From NCBI GenBank assembly GCA_021155905.1, contig JAJNBG010000010.1, positions 1 through 64,000 of the forward strand: DNA of 64,000 nucleotides. The letters run 5' to 3'. The stretch's first letter is position 1; every line of letters starts with the position of its first letter. Of the stretch, positions 30,252 to 40,262 are shown piece by piece. A program made the translations under genes and the position numbers. This DNA is from Bacteroidota bacterium (GTDB lineage: Bacteria; Bacteroidota; Bacteroidia; B-17B0; Aurantibacillaceae). The notes beneath the pieces are model-generated. The model ran no database searches, had not been told where the DNA came from, and saw nothing but the letters and a program-made list of their open reading frames with translations.

Positions 30252-32204
30252 TTATTTGAAAATTAATTTAAATTCCAAACGACGGTTCACCGCATGTTCG
30301 TCATCGCTGCAGATCGCATTATTACCACAATTGTTGATCAGTTTCGATTCGCCATAGCCTTTGGCGGTAATTCTATCCGCGCTAACACCTTTACTGATGA
30401 TGTATGCTTTTGCGCTATTGGCACGTTGTTCACTTAACTTTAAATTATAGGCGTCTCCACCTTTGCTATCACTATGGGCACTTAATTCAATATTGAATTT
30501 TTGATTACTCAGCATGGCCAGAACAACTTTATCAAGAGTTTGCTGAGACTGAGCCTGCAATTCTGCTTTATTGAATTCAAATAAAATGTTTTCAATGATG
30601 GTTTCGCCATCACCGGTTTTAGAATTTGCTTTTAGCTCTCTGTCAATAATCGACAACCACGGATCGTCTACATAGATATCTGAGAAGCGACTTTGTTCGG
30701 TTGACAGAGGTTTGTAATTAAAGCGGTGGCCTTTGATCAATGAAACCAGTTTAATGAGATTGTCCTCATTGTCAAACACTAATACGTTATTAAAAGATTC
30801 TAAAATATTTTTTTCATTTTCAGCTGTCAGTAAAAACTGTTTGGTGTACGGCAAATGCTTAAATGAAAAGTCACCCTCATTATCGGTTAGAGCTGAATCA
30901 ATTCTTTCAAAATTATCGTTCAGTAACAATACTTTCATATTTGCCAAAGGATTGTTTTTGTTATCGCCATACAGTCGGCCTTTGACATTCATTTTTAGAT
31001 CAGCATCGTCCATCACCAGATCATTGAACGTGCTGCTGGAAACCGATAAGAATTTATAAACGAATTTCTTTCCGGATACAGAGTCTAAACGCTTGATGAA
31101 TTTATCTTTAACGCTGTATAAATTCATAATGAAATTTGTTTCCGCATCAGCGCTATCATATGCTATAGAATAAGTCTGGCCTGGTAGGATATTTGAAAAC
31201 AGGAAATTACCTAAGGCATTGGTTTTGGTTTTTTGAAGAACATTGTTTTTATCACCCATCAGGTAAACTGCCTTATTGGAAGCAACTTTTTTCTCTGCAC
31301 CATTGGTGGCGACCAGTTTACCGGCAATGTTATATTTAAAATCCTTATTAATTAATTTGCTGATCAGGTTACTACCTTCTTTATTTTTAAAAGAAAATGA
31401 TTGATTACTACCGGTAGCAACGTCTATTTTTTCGAGCGAACTGTTCTGGAGCTTGATGTTATCGTTATTGGGATTGTCTGCACCTGCTAAAGTAATGGAA
31501 ACGCCCTCTGCTTGTGCTGCATCTACGCCCTGAAACACGAACATGCCATGATTGGTAGTTTGTGAAGTAGAGATCACTTCACCTTTTTTATTTACCAGTT
31601 TAATGGTTTTGTTTTTCAGGGGAGTCTGCTTGTCATTATCGAGGCTTAACTTTCCAGCCAGCTGAACATATTCTTTTAGTTTTTCTGTATTAATAAAAGG
31701 AACGGTCGTGTCTTTCTTTACGATCTCTTCCTTTTTATAGATATTGCGGATGAATTTATTCATATAGACTGTATCATCTACAAATTTTGATTTTCCGTCA
31801 AACACAATCTGGTGAAATTGTTTTGTGAACTGAACTGTGTCGATATTCTGGTCCTTCGTAAAGAATGGAATATCCAGAGCGTAGGTGATCCGGTAATGCC
31901 TTTTGTTTTCAGGGATACCATCTGCGTAAACCCTGATAAACATTTTTTGAGATACGGCATTTATCAGGTAGATATCATACACATTGCCATATTCAAGAGC
32001 CGCCTTAAAATTGTTGTTACTTTTTGTGTTAAATTCAGAAACAACGGTACTTCCCTTCATGATCTTTACCTGTGTAAAGTTGAGGGGTTTGTTGTTTAAA
32101 AAATTTCTGCCTACAAATTGAAGCTCACCATCGTATTGTTGAGCTTTTAATATTATGCTGAGTACAGAAAGCGTAATTAAAAGAAGCGATTTGATAAAAT
32201 TCAT
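30252..32204 (-). CDS. OmpA-family protein with carboxypeptidase-regulatory-like repeats
   Basis: Signal peptide; NPLANMKVLLLNDN...; C-term IELSAHSDSKGGDAYNLKLSEQRANSAKAYI...NRRLEFKLIFK. Confidence 0.88.
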   Translation of the reverse strand: MNFIKSLLLITLSVLSIILKAQQYDGELQFVGRNFLNNKPLNFTQVKIMKGSTVVSEFNTKSNNNFKAALEYGNVYDIYLINAVSQKMFIRVYADGIPENKRHYRITYALDIPFFTKDQNIDTVQFTKQFHQIVFDGKSKFVDDTVYMNKFIRNIYKKEEIVKKDTTVPFINTEKLKEYVQLAGKLSLDNDKQTPLKNKTIKLVNKKGEVISTSQTTNHGMFVFQGVDAAQAEGVSITLAGADNPNNDNIKLQNSSLEKIDVATGSNQSFSFKNKEGSNLISKLINKDFKYNIAGKLVATNGAEKKVASNKAVYLMGDKNNVLQKTKTNALGNFLFSNILPGQTYSIAYDSADAETNFIMNLYSVKDKFIKRLDSVSGKKFVYKFLSVSSSTFNDLVMDDADLKMNVKGRLYGDNKNNPLANMKVLLLNDNFERIDSALTDNEGDFSFKHLPYTKQFLLTAENEKNILESFNNVLVFDNEDNLIKLVSLIKGHRFNYKPLSTEQSRFSDIYVDDPWLSIIDRELKANSKTGDGETIIENILFEFNKAELQAQSQQTLDKVVLAMLSNQKFNIELSAHSDSKGGDAYNLKLSEQRANSAKAYIISKGVSADRITAKGYGESKLINNCGNNAICSDDEHAVNRRLEFKLIFK

Positions 32205-32220
32205 ATATATAAATGTAATT

Positions 32221-32823
32221 TTATTTTTTTATCTTCTGAAGTATTTCAAGAATTTCTTTACAACAGGTTTCCAACGTTGAGGCATTGTACTCTTTGATTG
32301 TTAAACTTAATACCACGGTATTGATCCTGCCATTTACCATGTAATATTTATCAAGCGTTTTCTTTAGCCTTCTCAGGTAGGTTTGTTTTAGGCTCTTTTC
32401 AATTTCACGCCCTCTTTTATGGATGTTTTTTTCCAGCAACTCGGTTGATGTGTCTAGGTATACAACCAGGTCGGGCGTAGGAAGCGTTTTGCGCAAAGGC
32501 TTAAAATGCTTTTTAAAAAACTGGAAATCTACCGGTTCTAAATTGGTCTTTGCAAAACAGAGGCATTTATCAAAATGGAAGTCGCTAATAGTGATTGCAC
32601 CTTTTTTTAATGATTTGAAATGATTCGTGAGCTGTTTTTGCCGCTCTATGAGAAACGAATATTCCGTTGGAAACGCGTAGGTTTCATTATCCTCATAAAA
32701 CAACGGCAGCAAGGTGTTCTCTTCAAACTTCTCCGGTAAATAAGAAGCTTTTAATTTTTTTGATAATGCTTTAGCCAGAGTGGTTTTTCCTGAGCCAATA
32801 TTTCCTTCAATACAAATAAACAT
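32221..32823 (-). CDS. Deoxynucleoside kinase
   Basis: MFICIEGNIGSGKTTLAKALSKKL...; LVVYLDTSTELLEKNIHKRGREIE. Confidence 0.9.
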   Translation of the reverse strand: MFICIEGNIGSGKTTLAKALSKKLKASYLPEKFEENTLLPLFYEDNETYAFPTEYSFLIERQKQLTNHFKSLKKGAITISDFHFDKCLCFAKTNLEPVDFQFFKKHFKPLRKTLPTPDLVVYLDTSTELLEKNIHKRGREIEKSLKQTYLRRLKKTLDKYYMVNGRINTVVLSLTIKEYNASTLETCCKEILEILQKIKK

Positions 32824-32825
32824 GA

Positions 32826-33323
32826 TTAATGACCAGCTTTAAATGGTTTAACTTCGGAAGTATCTATACATTCCTTTAGCAAATTAAAGATAGTTTTATT
32901 TAACAAAGGATGCAAATGGTTTGATGCAATTTCATCCAGGGGAATCAATACAAATTTTCTCAGGTGTAACCGGGGATGGGGGATTACTAAATGCTCACGC
33001 TCCATAGCCAGGTCATTGTAAAAAAGGATGTCGATATCGAGGGTCCGGGGTTCGTAGGTGTGGTCAAAATTTCGTTCACGGCCCAGGTTTTTTTCAATCA
33101 ACAATAATGTTTTTATGAGTTCCTGAGGTGTTAGCTCTGTGTAGATTTTCACGCATTGGTTCAGATAAGCCTGCTGGTTTTCGACACCCCAGGCTTCCGT
33201 TTCATAGATCCCGGATTTGGTTTCAATTTTCCCCGCCTGTTCACTGATTTGTATGTGAGCCATTGTCAGGGCTTTTTCCCTGTCTCCAATATTACCGCCC
33301 AAACATAAATACGCCTCGTTCAT
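32826..33323 (-). CDS. folK: 2-amino-4-hydroxy-6-hydroxymethyldihydropteridine diphosphokinase
   Basis: CLGGNIGDREKALT, ETEAWGVENQQAYLNQCV, EPRTLDIDILFYND, VIPHPRLHLRKFVLIPL. Confidence 0.95.
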   Translation of the reverse strand: MNEAYLCLGGNIGDREKALTMAHIQISEQAGKIETKSGIYETEAWGVENQQAYLNQCVKIYTELTPQELIKTLLLIEKNLGRERNFDHTYEPRTLDIDILFYNDLAMEREHLVIPHPRLHLRKFVLIPLDEIASNHLHPLLNKTIFNLLKECIDTSEVKPFKAGH

Positions 33324-33460
33324 AAAATTATTGGTAAAAATACAAGAATGTAGACTAAATTGGCCTCTCTGAAGGAATTTTTATCATAAAATAACAGGGT
33401 ATTAAAAACTAAGCTTTAATTTAGCCCATATCGCTTACTACAATTAAATAAAAGAAATAT

Positions 33461-35236
33461 ATGAAACAGTTTTTTGGAGCATTTTTCGGCTCATGTTTAG
33501 GGATCCTGGTGACGGGTGTCATTATGATTATCATCGTCATTGCGTCAATTACCAGTGTATTTACAGAAGCTATTAAAATGAACACAAAGCAGGGGTATAA
33601 GCCAACTGAGAATTCTGTTTTGAGAATAGATCTGGACGGTGAGATCAAAGAGCGGAGTGTGAAAAATCCTTTTGGAAATCTGGACCTGGGACCTTTTATG
33701 GAGAAAGCATCAGTTGGATTGAATGATATCATTGATAATCTTAAAAAAGCAAAGGACGACAAAAATATCAAGGGAATTTATCTTGAGATCAGTGATCCGT
33801 CGGCCGGTTTTGCAACGTTAGAGGAAGTGCGTAATGCCCTGGTTGATTTTAAAACTTCAGGCAAGTTCATCTATGCATATTCTGAACTGTATTCTCAAAA
33901 AGCTTATTACCTGGCCTGTACGGCAGATAAAGTTTACCTGAATCCGCAGGGAGGCATGGAAATAAAAGGGCTAAGCACTCAATTGATGTTTTTTAAAAAA
34001 ATGCTGGAGAAACTCGACATGGAAGTTCAGATTTTCCGACATGGTAAATTTAAAAGCGCGATTGAGCCTTTTATGTTAGATAAAATGAGTGACGCTAACC
34101 GCACACAGGTGGAAAAATATTTGGGGTCGTTATGGGGACACATTGTTGAGGGTATTTCAAAAAGCAGAAATATCACAGCGAAAGATATCAATGACATGGC
34201 TGATGAGCTGTCAATCCGAAGTCCCGAAGATGCACTTGCACATAAACTAGTGGACGAATTAAAATATGAAGACGAAGTGTATAGTTTAATTCGGAAACAC
34301 ATTAATTTAGGGGAAAGCGATAAAATTCATTTCGTTTCCCTGGATGATTATTCAGATGCTTATAGTAAATCAAAAATGTCGAAAGACAGGATTGCCGTTA
34401 TTTATGCAGTGGGCGAAATTGAGAGTGGAGATGGCAATGATCAAAAAATCGGAAGTGATCGCATTGTCAAAGCGATTCGCGATGCCCGTTTGGATAAAAA
34501 TGTAAAGGCAATTGTACTGCGTGTCAATTCCCCGGGAGGAAGCGCTTTAGCCTCTGATGTGATCTGGAGAGAAACTGTACTGGCTCAAAAAACCAAACCA
34601 TTTATCGTATCTATGGGTGATGTGGCAGCCAGTGGCGGATATTATATCAGTTGTGCCGCCGATCGTATTTTTGCACAGCCCAATACCATTACAGGTTCTA
34701 TCGGCGTTTTCGGAATGATCCCGAATGCACAAAAAACGTTGTCTGAAAAGTTAGGGATTACCATCGACACTGTAAATACCAATAAGCATAGTGATGTGGG
34801 AACTATCCTGAGAAGAGCGACGACTGAGGAGTATGAGTACATTCAGCAAAGTGTTGAACATATTTATGATGTATTCATTTCTAAAGTAGCTCTTGGAAGA
34901 AAAACTTCTAAAAACAGTGTCGATAGTATTGGGCAAGGAAGGGTATGGAGCGGGGCAGACGCTATTAAAATTAATCTGGTCGATGAACTGGGAGGAATAA
35001 ATGATGCAATTCATTATGCCGCCAAACAAGCTAAAATAACAGATTATAAAATAATGGAACTCCCAAAACAAAGAGACCCCTTACAGGAGTTATTAGGACA
35101 TACAGAAGAGGAAATGGAAGCCCGTGCGATGAAAGCTAGTCTTGGAGATCAGTACCTTTATATGAAGCAATTGAAAAATGTTTTAAAGTTAAAAGGTGTA
35201 CAGGCGCGATTGCCTTATGAAATGATAATTCAATAG
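33461..35236 (+). CDS. sppA: Signal peptide peptidase SppA, 67K type
   Basis: VLRVNSPGGSALASDVIWRE, SMGDVAASGGYYISCAADRIFAQPNTITGSIGVFG. Confidence 0.95.
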   Translation: MKQFFGAFFGSCLGILVTGVIMIIIVIASITSVFTEAIKMNTKQGYKPTENSVLRIDLDGEIKERSVKNPFGNLDLGPFMEKASVGLNDIIDNLKKAKDDKNIKGIYLEISDPSAGFATLEEVRNALVDFKTSGKFIYAYSELYSQKAYYLACTADKVYLNPQGGMEIKGLSTQLMFFKKMLEKLDMEVQIFRHGKFKSAIEPFMLDKMSDANRTQVEKYLGSLWGHIVEGISKSRNITAKDINDMADELSIRSPEDALAHKLVDELKYEDEVYSLIRKHINLGESDKIHFVSLDDYSDAYSKSKMSKDRIAVIYAVGEIESGDGNDQKIGSDRIVKAIRDARLDKNVKAIVLRVNSPGGSALASDVIWRETVLAQKTKPFIVSMGDVAASGGYYISCAADRIFAQPNTITGSIGVFGMIPNAQKTLSEKLGITIDTVNTNKHSDVGTILRRATTEEYEYIQQSVEHIYDVFISKVALGRKTSKNSVDSIGQGRVWSGADAIKINLVDELGGINDAIHYAAKQAKITDYKIMELPKQRDPLQELLGHTEEEMEARAMKASLGDQYLYMKQLKNVLKLKGVQARLPYEMIIQ

Positions 35237-35400
35237 TTCGCTGTCGGCAGTTTTAAATTTCGGAAGCAGTGAGAACCTTCCCGAAGGCGTTTACAAATTG
35301 TTCTAAGGAAGATGTCAATTTATACACATCTAACATTTTTTAAGAAATGATGTTCCATAGGCTGATTTTTAATACCTATTTTCACTTAAAATTAGCAATC

Positions 35401-35868
35401 ATGAAGCATATAATTCTACTGGTATTTTTCTTTTCAGCTGTAACCGGCTTTTCCCAAAATGCTTTAAAACCTGTTACATGGAGCGTTTCCTATGTTGAAA
35501 AAACGGCAACAGAAGGTGAAATTGTATTTAAAGCAATTATTGAAAAGAAGTGGCATATTTATTCCCAACGTCCTACGGATGTAGGCCCGATTCCTACGTC
35601 TTTCACGGTTACTACGGACTCAAACCTTGAGCTGGTTGGGAAAACCGAAGAGATGGAAGCGCATGAAGAATACGTGACAGCTTTTGAAGCGAAGGTATTT
35701 GTATTTTCCGGAGAAGCGATTTTTAAGCAAAAAGTGAAGAGAAAAAACGCAAAAGGATTTTCTGTAAACACATCTTTAGAATTCATGACGTGCAATGACG
35801 TTCAGTGTTTGCCGCCATCGACTCAGAATTTTACCGTAGCCGTGCCAGATGCTACAGTCAAAAAATAA
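35401..35868 (+). CDS. DsbD N-terminal-domain protein
   Basis: KWHIYSQRPTDVGPIPTSF...; FMTCNDVQCLPPS; likely start MKHIILL. Confidence 0.85.
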   Translation: MKHIILLVFFFSAVTGFSQNALKPVTWSVSYVEKTATEGEIVFKAIIEKKWHIYSQRPTDVGPIPTSFTVTTDSNLELVGKTEEMEAHEEYVTAFEAKVFVFSGEAIFKQKVKRKNAKGFSVNTSLEFMTCNDVQCLPPSTQNFTVAVPDATVKK

Positions 35869-35960
35869 GATTTTAGGAATCTCATAATTATAGGAGTTTA
35901 ATTGTAAACTCAACGCTGTTCCAATAAAAATTGCCCTATTTTTACCAAACAAATTAATTT

Positions 35961-38033
35961 ATGCTGAAAAAAATATCTCTCCTTCTTTTATTACTAGTCA
36001 CAGGTTCTTCCCTTTTGATTTCCCAGCAGCTACATGCCGATTTAAAATTCACAACTAAAAAAGTATCTGATTGTGAATTTGACCTGCTTTTCAATGTTAC
36101 TATTGACGATGGCTGGCATATGTATTCTTTAAACGAAGTAAAAGATGGTCCTTTACCAACTGTATTTAAATTTGAAAAATCAAGTGAGTACGAATTAGTT
36201 GGTAAGGTAAAACAAAGCGCACCTATTAAGGAATTTGATAAAGTATTTGAAGTGAACGTAGAATACTATGAGCACAAAGCCACTTTTACACAACGGATTA
36301 AATTAAAAACGGATAAAAAAATTAAAATAACCGGTACGTACGAATACCAGGTTTGCACCGATACTAAATGTGACCTTTCACCTCCGGGAGAAACATTTGA
36401 GTTTACTGCACAAGGAACGTCTTCTTGTCTAAATTCGGTTCTGTCAACGACATTGGCATCTAATACACCAACCTTAACCGAAACGGTGGTCGCAGATTCG
36501 GTTGCAGTCAAAGATTCGACAGCTCAGGCTATGCAAATTGAATCGGTAGCTCCGGTAATTTCTGAAGCCGACACAACCCCGGTTGAAGAGCGCTCCTTTT
36601 GGGGAATTTTCATTGCCGGATTTATAGGGGGATTAGCGGCTTTACTAACACCGTGTGTATTTCCTATGATCCCAATGAATGTAAGTTTTTTTACCAAGCA
36701 AAGTAAAACGAAAGCACAGGGAATCCGTAATGCATTATTGTATTCCATTTCCATTATCGTATTATATGTTGGTTTAGGACTCGGGGTAACGTTGATTTTT
36801 GGAGCGGGCGCTTTACATTCCTTATCAACCAACGTATGGTTTAACCTTGCCTTCTTTTTCTTATTACTGGTGTTTGCCATCTCTTTCCTCGGCGCTTTTG
36901 AAATTACGTTGCCAAGCGGGTTCGTGAATAAAATCGACGCAAGGTCTGATAAAGGAGGATACCTTGGGATTTTCTTTATGGCGTTTACATTAGCATTGGT
37001 GTCCTTTTCATGCACCGGGCCAATCATCGGAACATTATTAGTTCAGGCTTCCTCCACAGGGAATATTACGGGACCATTTTTTGGGATGTTTGGTTTTGCA
37101 TTGGCATTGGCACTCCCGTTTGGGTTATTCGCTGCCTTTCCGGGCTGGTTAAATTCATTACCGCAATCAGGAGGATGGTTAAACGCGGTGAAAGTAACTT
37201 TAGGGTTCTTAGAGCTGGCCCTGGCTTTAAAGTTTGCCTCGAATGCGGATTTGGTTGTGCAGGCCGGTATATTAACCCGCGAGGTATTTATAGGTTTATG
37301 GATCGTCATCTTTGCTTTATTGACCATGTATTTATTAGGGATGTATAAAACCTCTCACGACAGTGATCTGAAACATGTTTCGGTCAGTAGATTATTTGTA
37401 GCCATCACATCTTTCTTTGTGACTATTTATTTAATCCCTGGAATGTGGGGAGCACCTTTAAAATTATTCTCAGGAATTTTACCACCGTTGGAATATTCTG
37501 AATCCCCACATGGATTTGGTAGTTCCGTGAATGGTGCAGAAGATGCTGTTTCTATGGACGCAGAATTTGGTAAGTATATGGAAGTGAATAAAAACGGAAT
37601 CGTGCATTTTAAAAACGATTACGAACATGCTCTCGCGTATTCTAAAAAAGTGGGTAAGCCTTTGCTGATTGATTTCACAGGTCATGCCTGTGCCAATTGT
37701 CGTAAAACAGAAGATTATGTCTGGCCGGATTCGGAAGTGACAAAACGTCTAAATAATGATGTGGTACTGGTTTCATTGTATGTGGACGATAAACGGGAAC
37801 TGGATCCGAAAGAATATATGACGGTGCACTGGTATGGTAAAGAAAGACAGATCACCGATATAGGTGATAAATTCAAATACATGGAAGAAAAGGTGTATGG
37901 ACAAAGCACTCAGCCCTTGTACGTATTGGTGGATGGTAATGAAAAAGTCCTGGCGCCTATCCGCGGGTATAATCCAAGCATTCCTGAATACATTACCTGG
38001 CTGCAAAAAGGAATTGATAATTACAAAAAGTAA
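35961..38033 (+). CDS. dsbD: Thiol:disulfide interchange protein DsbD
   Basis: DsbD_N with CTDTKCDLS; TM core TPCVFPMIPMNVSFFT, SFSCTGPIIGTLLVQ; C-terminal thioredoxin HACANCRKTEDYVW. Confidence 0.94.
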   Translation: MLKKISLLLLLLVTGSSLLISQQLHADLKFTTKKVSDCEFDLLFNVTIDDGWHMYSLNEVKDGPLPTVFKFEKSSEYELVGKVKQSAPIKEFDKVFEVNVEYYEHKATFTQRIKLKTDKKIKITGTYEYQVCTDTKCDLSPPGETFEFTAQGTSSCLNSVLSTTLASNTPTLTETVVADSVAVKDSTAQAMQIESVAPVISEADTTPVEERSFWGIFIAGFIGGLAALLTPCVFPMIPMNVSFFTKQSKTKAQGIRNALLYSISIIVLYVGLGLGVTLIFGAGALHSLSTNVWFNLAFFFLLLVFAISFLGAFEITLPSGFVNKIDARSDKGGYLGIFFMAFTLALVSFSCTGPIIGTLLVQASSTGNITGPFFGMFGFALALALPFGLFAAFPGWLNSLPQSGGWLNAVKVTLGFLELALALKFASNADLVVQAGILTREVFIGLWIVIFALLTMYLLGMYKTSHDSDLKHVSVSRLFVAITSFFVTIYLIPGMWGAPLKLFSGILPPLEYSESPHGFGSSVNGAEDAVSMDAEFGKYMEVNKNGIVHFKNDYEHALAYSKKVGKPLLIDFTGHACANCRKTEDYVWPDSEVTKRLNNDVVLVSLYVDDKRELDPKEYMTVHWYGKERQITDIGDKFKYMEEKVYGQSTQPLYVLVDGNEKVLAPIRGYNPSIPEYITWLQKGIDNYKK

Positions 38034-38035
38034 AT

Positions 38036-38488
38036 ATGCGTTTTGTTATCCAGCGTGTTTCTGAAGCCTCTGTGAAAATTGCCGGAACAATTTATTCTGA
38101 AATTCAACATGGTTTCCTGGTGTTGGTTGGTATTGAAGAATCCGACAGTAAAGAAGATGCAGACTGGTTGTGTAATAAGTTAATTTCTCTAAGAATTTTT
38201 TCGGACGCAGACGATAAAATGAATCTATCGTTACAGGAAATTCATGGAGATGTTTTACTGGTTTCCCAATTTACTTTATTTGCCTCTACGAAGAAAGGAA
38301 ACCGTCCTTCTTTTATTCGTTCTGCTAAACCGGAGCAGGCGGTTCCTTTGTATGAGTATTGTATTACTCAATTATCCGGACTGCTGAATAAGCCAGTGAG
38401 AACCGGACAGTTTGGCGCAGATATGAAAGTGAGTCTGGTCAACGATGGACCTGTCACCATTTTAATTGATAGCAAGAACAGAGAATAA
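38036..38488 (+). CDS. dtd: D-aminoacyl-tRNA deacylase
   Basis: MRFVIQRVSEASVKIAG, LLVSQFTLFASTKKGNRPSF, VRTGQFGADMKVSLVNDGPVTILID. Confidence 0.96.
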   Translation: MRFVIQRVSEASVKIAGTIYSEIQHGFLVLVGIEESDSKEDADWLCNKLISLRIFSDADDKMNLSLQEIHGDVLLVSQFTLFASTKKGNRPSFIRSAKPEQAVPLYEYCITQLSGLLNKPVRTGQFGADMKVSLVNDGPVTILIDSKNRE

Positions 38489-38503
38489 TTTTATATTAAA
38501 CGT

Positions 38504-38956
38504 TTGATTTTCATGAATTACCTTGTTGTAATATTTAGTTTGTTGATTGGCATAGGCTGTTTCTGGATAAGCCTTAAAATGATCAGGCTGTATCTGAAGG
38601 TTAAAAAATGGAGTAGGGTAGACGCGCTGGTAAATTCTAAAGAAATAATTATTCATCCGAAGTATTCTACTACCAATACACCTTATGGCTTAAAAGTAAA
38701 TTACACCTACACGCTTAATAATCAAACCTACGAAGGGCACGACGTTTACCTGGCGGAGCTTGCCGGTGGTCAGGCCAATCATATGAAGAGTGATGCTGAA
38801 AATAAATTGAATAAGATTCAGGAGCACATGCCCGTTTTTGTCAATCCACAGGATCCTGCACAATCTGTGATGTATTGTGAAGGTATCGGATTGTATGTTT
38901 TTGTTTTTTGTATGGGGATCCTGTCTCTTTTAATTGGATTGGGTTCGCTGGTATAA
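38504..38956 (+). CDS. DUF3592 membrane protein
   Basis: Two TM segments flanking KVNYTYTLNNQTYEGHDVYLAE...VFVNPQDPAQSVM. Confidence 0.8.
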   Translation: MIFMNYLVVIFSLLIGIGCFWISLKMIRLYLKVKKWSRVDALVNSKEIIIHPKYSTTNTPYGLKVNYTYTLNNQTYEGHDVYLAELAGGQANHMKSDAENKLNKIQEHMPVFVNPQDPAQSVMYCEGIGLYVFVFCMGILSLLIGLGSLV

Positions 38957-38986
38957 CCGAACCGCCTTATTTCCTAAACAAACATA

Positions 38987-39898
38987 TTATTTTTTATCTA
39001 AGCTTAATCGGTAAAGCAATGTTACCTGGAATAATAATCCATCTGAAAAATCAGAATTCAATTGTTTCCGTTTCGGTCCCAGAATAGTTGCAGGGAGACC
39101 TAAATTTGCATTGTCTTTTTCGTCGTACACTTTATAACTCCTTCCTATCGAGTGGCCAAGTTTTGTTTGGAGACTGATGTTCTTTGTGAAATTAAATTTT
39201 ATATACCCATATATTTCGTTGCTTGACCTGGCTATATAAGTATTGGGATGCGTATCGGTTATATGATTTAAATGATAGGATCTTATTTGTCCAACAAAAT
39301 TAACACCAACATTCATCAAAGGTATTATTTGATAATTGATGTCAGCCTGCAGGGGTAACATTAAATTGGCTTCAAATTTTTTGTTAGGACTCAGGTAATA
39401 CAGTCCAGCCATTGGGACAAATAGTGGCCCGAATAATTCTGAATTATAATACAGGCCAACTTTATAATTTAAATTCTCTCTTTTCCTGAATTTAAAAACG
39501 GCAAGACCTCCTAGCTGAAAATCTTTATCAGAATAAGACTTATAATCCGATGCTATTTTTGGTAATGCTACAGCCGTCACCGACCATCTGTCATTGAACT
39601 GTTTATTGATACCTAATTTCAGCGTGGTTGATCCGAAATTGACATAGTCTCCATCGTTAAACAATTTAGTTTGTATGGCTTCGTAGATTATACCGGTAAT
39701 TACGGATGTTTTTTCATTGATTTTTAAAGGTATAGTCAGGTCAGCTGATAGATCATGGATTTTAGTTTTAGCAGAGCTGCTATCAAATTGATTATAGGGT
39801 GTAGTACAGGCACTGATTTTTAAGAGATCCACATAATTCTGAGAAAGAATGATGTTTCCAATTAAAAAGAAAAGTGATGCCAGAATGTATGATTTCAT
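38987..39898 (-). CDS. Outer-membrane beta-barrel protein (DUF6268-like)
   Basis: Signal peptide MKSYILASLFFLIGNIILSQ; alternating beta strands; terminal VTLLYRLSLDKK. Confidence 0.65.
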   Translation of the reverse strand: MKSYILASLFFLIGNIILSQNYVDLLKISACTTPYNQFDSSSAKTKIHDLSADLTIPLKINEKTSVITGIIYEAIQTKLFNDGDYVNFGSTTLKLGINKQFNDRWSVTAVALPKIASDYKSYSDKDFQLGGLAVFKFRKRENLNYKVGLYYNSELFGPLFVPMAGLYYLSPNKKFEANLMLPLQADINYQIIPLMNVGVNFVGQIRSYHLNHITDTHPNTYIARSSNEIYGYIKFNFTKNISLQTKLGHSIGRSYKVYDEKDNANLGLPATILGPKRKQLNSDFSDGLLFQVTLLYRLSLDKK

Positions 39899-40213
39899 AG
39901 TTGAATGTATTAATGTACACAATTAAGATCAAAACTACCATCTGTTGGATGTATCAGGAAATTGATTTCCGAACCGTTTTTCTGAATAATTTTCAAAATC
40001 GCAAAAACCCGAAACTTTTTTTCCTGAAAAGCATGGCGTTTGGAACTATTTAATAATACCCGGATTCTAAGTGCAAAAAATGCAAATTATTAAGCACGGT
40101 TGAATTAGTTTATCCCAATCGTTGTGAGGCCTTGTGTTGTTGATGAATTCAGGAATCAGTGATTAATGTAACTTCTTTCTCACGGAATGTATAATTAACA
40201 GGCTTTGCTAAGA

Positions 40214-40221
40214 TACCTTTG
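40214..40221 (+). promoter_or_regulatory. Bacteroidota -7 element (TACCTTTG)
   Basis: Exact TAnnTTTG upstream of the DUF3494 gene. Confidence 0.6.
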
Positions 40222-40226
40222 CAGGG

Positions 40227-40246
40227 TCATGAAACTTCTTTCATGA
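40227..40246 (+). promoter_or_regulatory. Perfect stem-loop at the predicted 5' end of the mRNA (TCATGAAA-CTTC-TTTCATGA)
   Basis: 8-bp perfect arms, 4-nt loop, starting 6 nt after the -7 element. Confidence 0.55.
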
Positions 40247-40262
40247 AATTAAATTAAGAAAC

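Noticed and set aside
34547-34732. Antisense ORF starting MCIRDHSENADR, resembling the MCIRDR translation of Nextera adapter read-through
   Set aside because: The DNA is ATGTGCATTCGGGATCAT, not the adapter ATGTGTATAAGAGACAG, and it lies inside a coherent sppA coding sequence; coincidental antisense ORF.
37010-37348. 112-aa plus-strand ORF within dsbD suggesting a frameshift
   Set aside because: The main dsbD frame is intact throughout with all motifs; the other frame is fortuitous.
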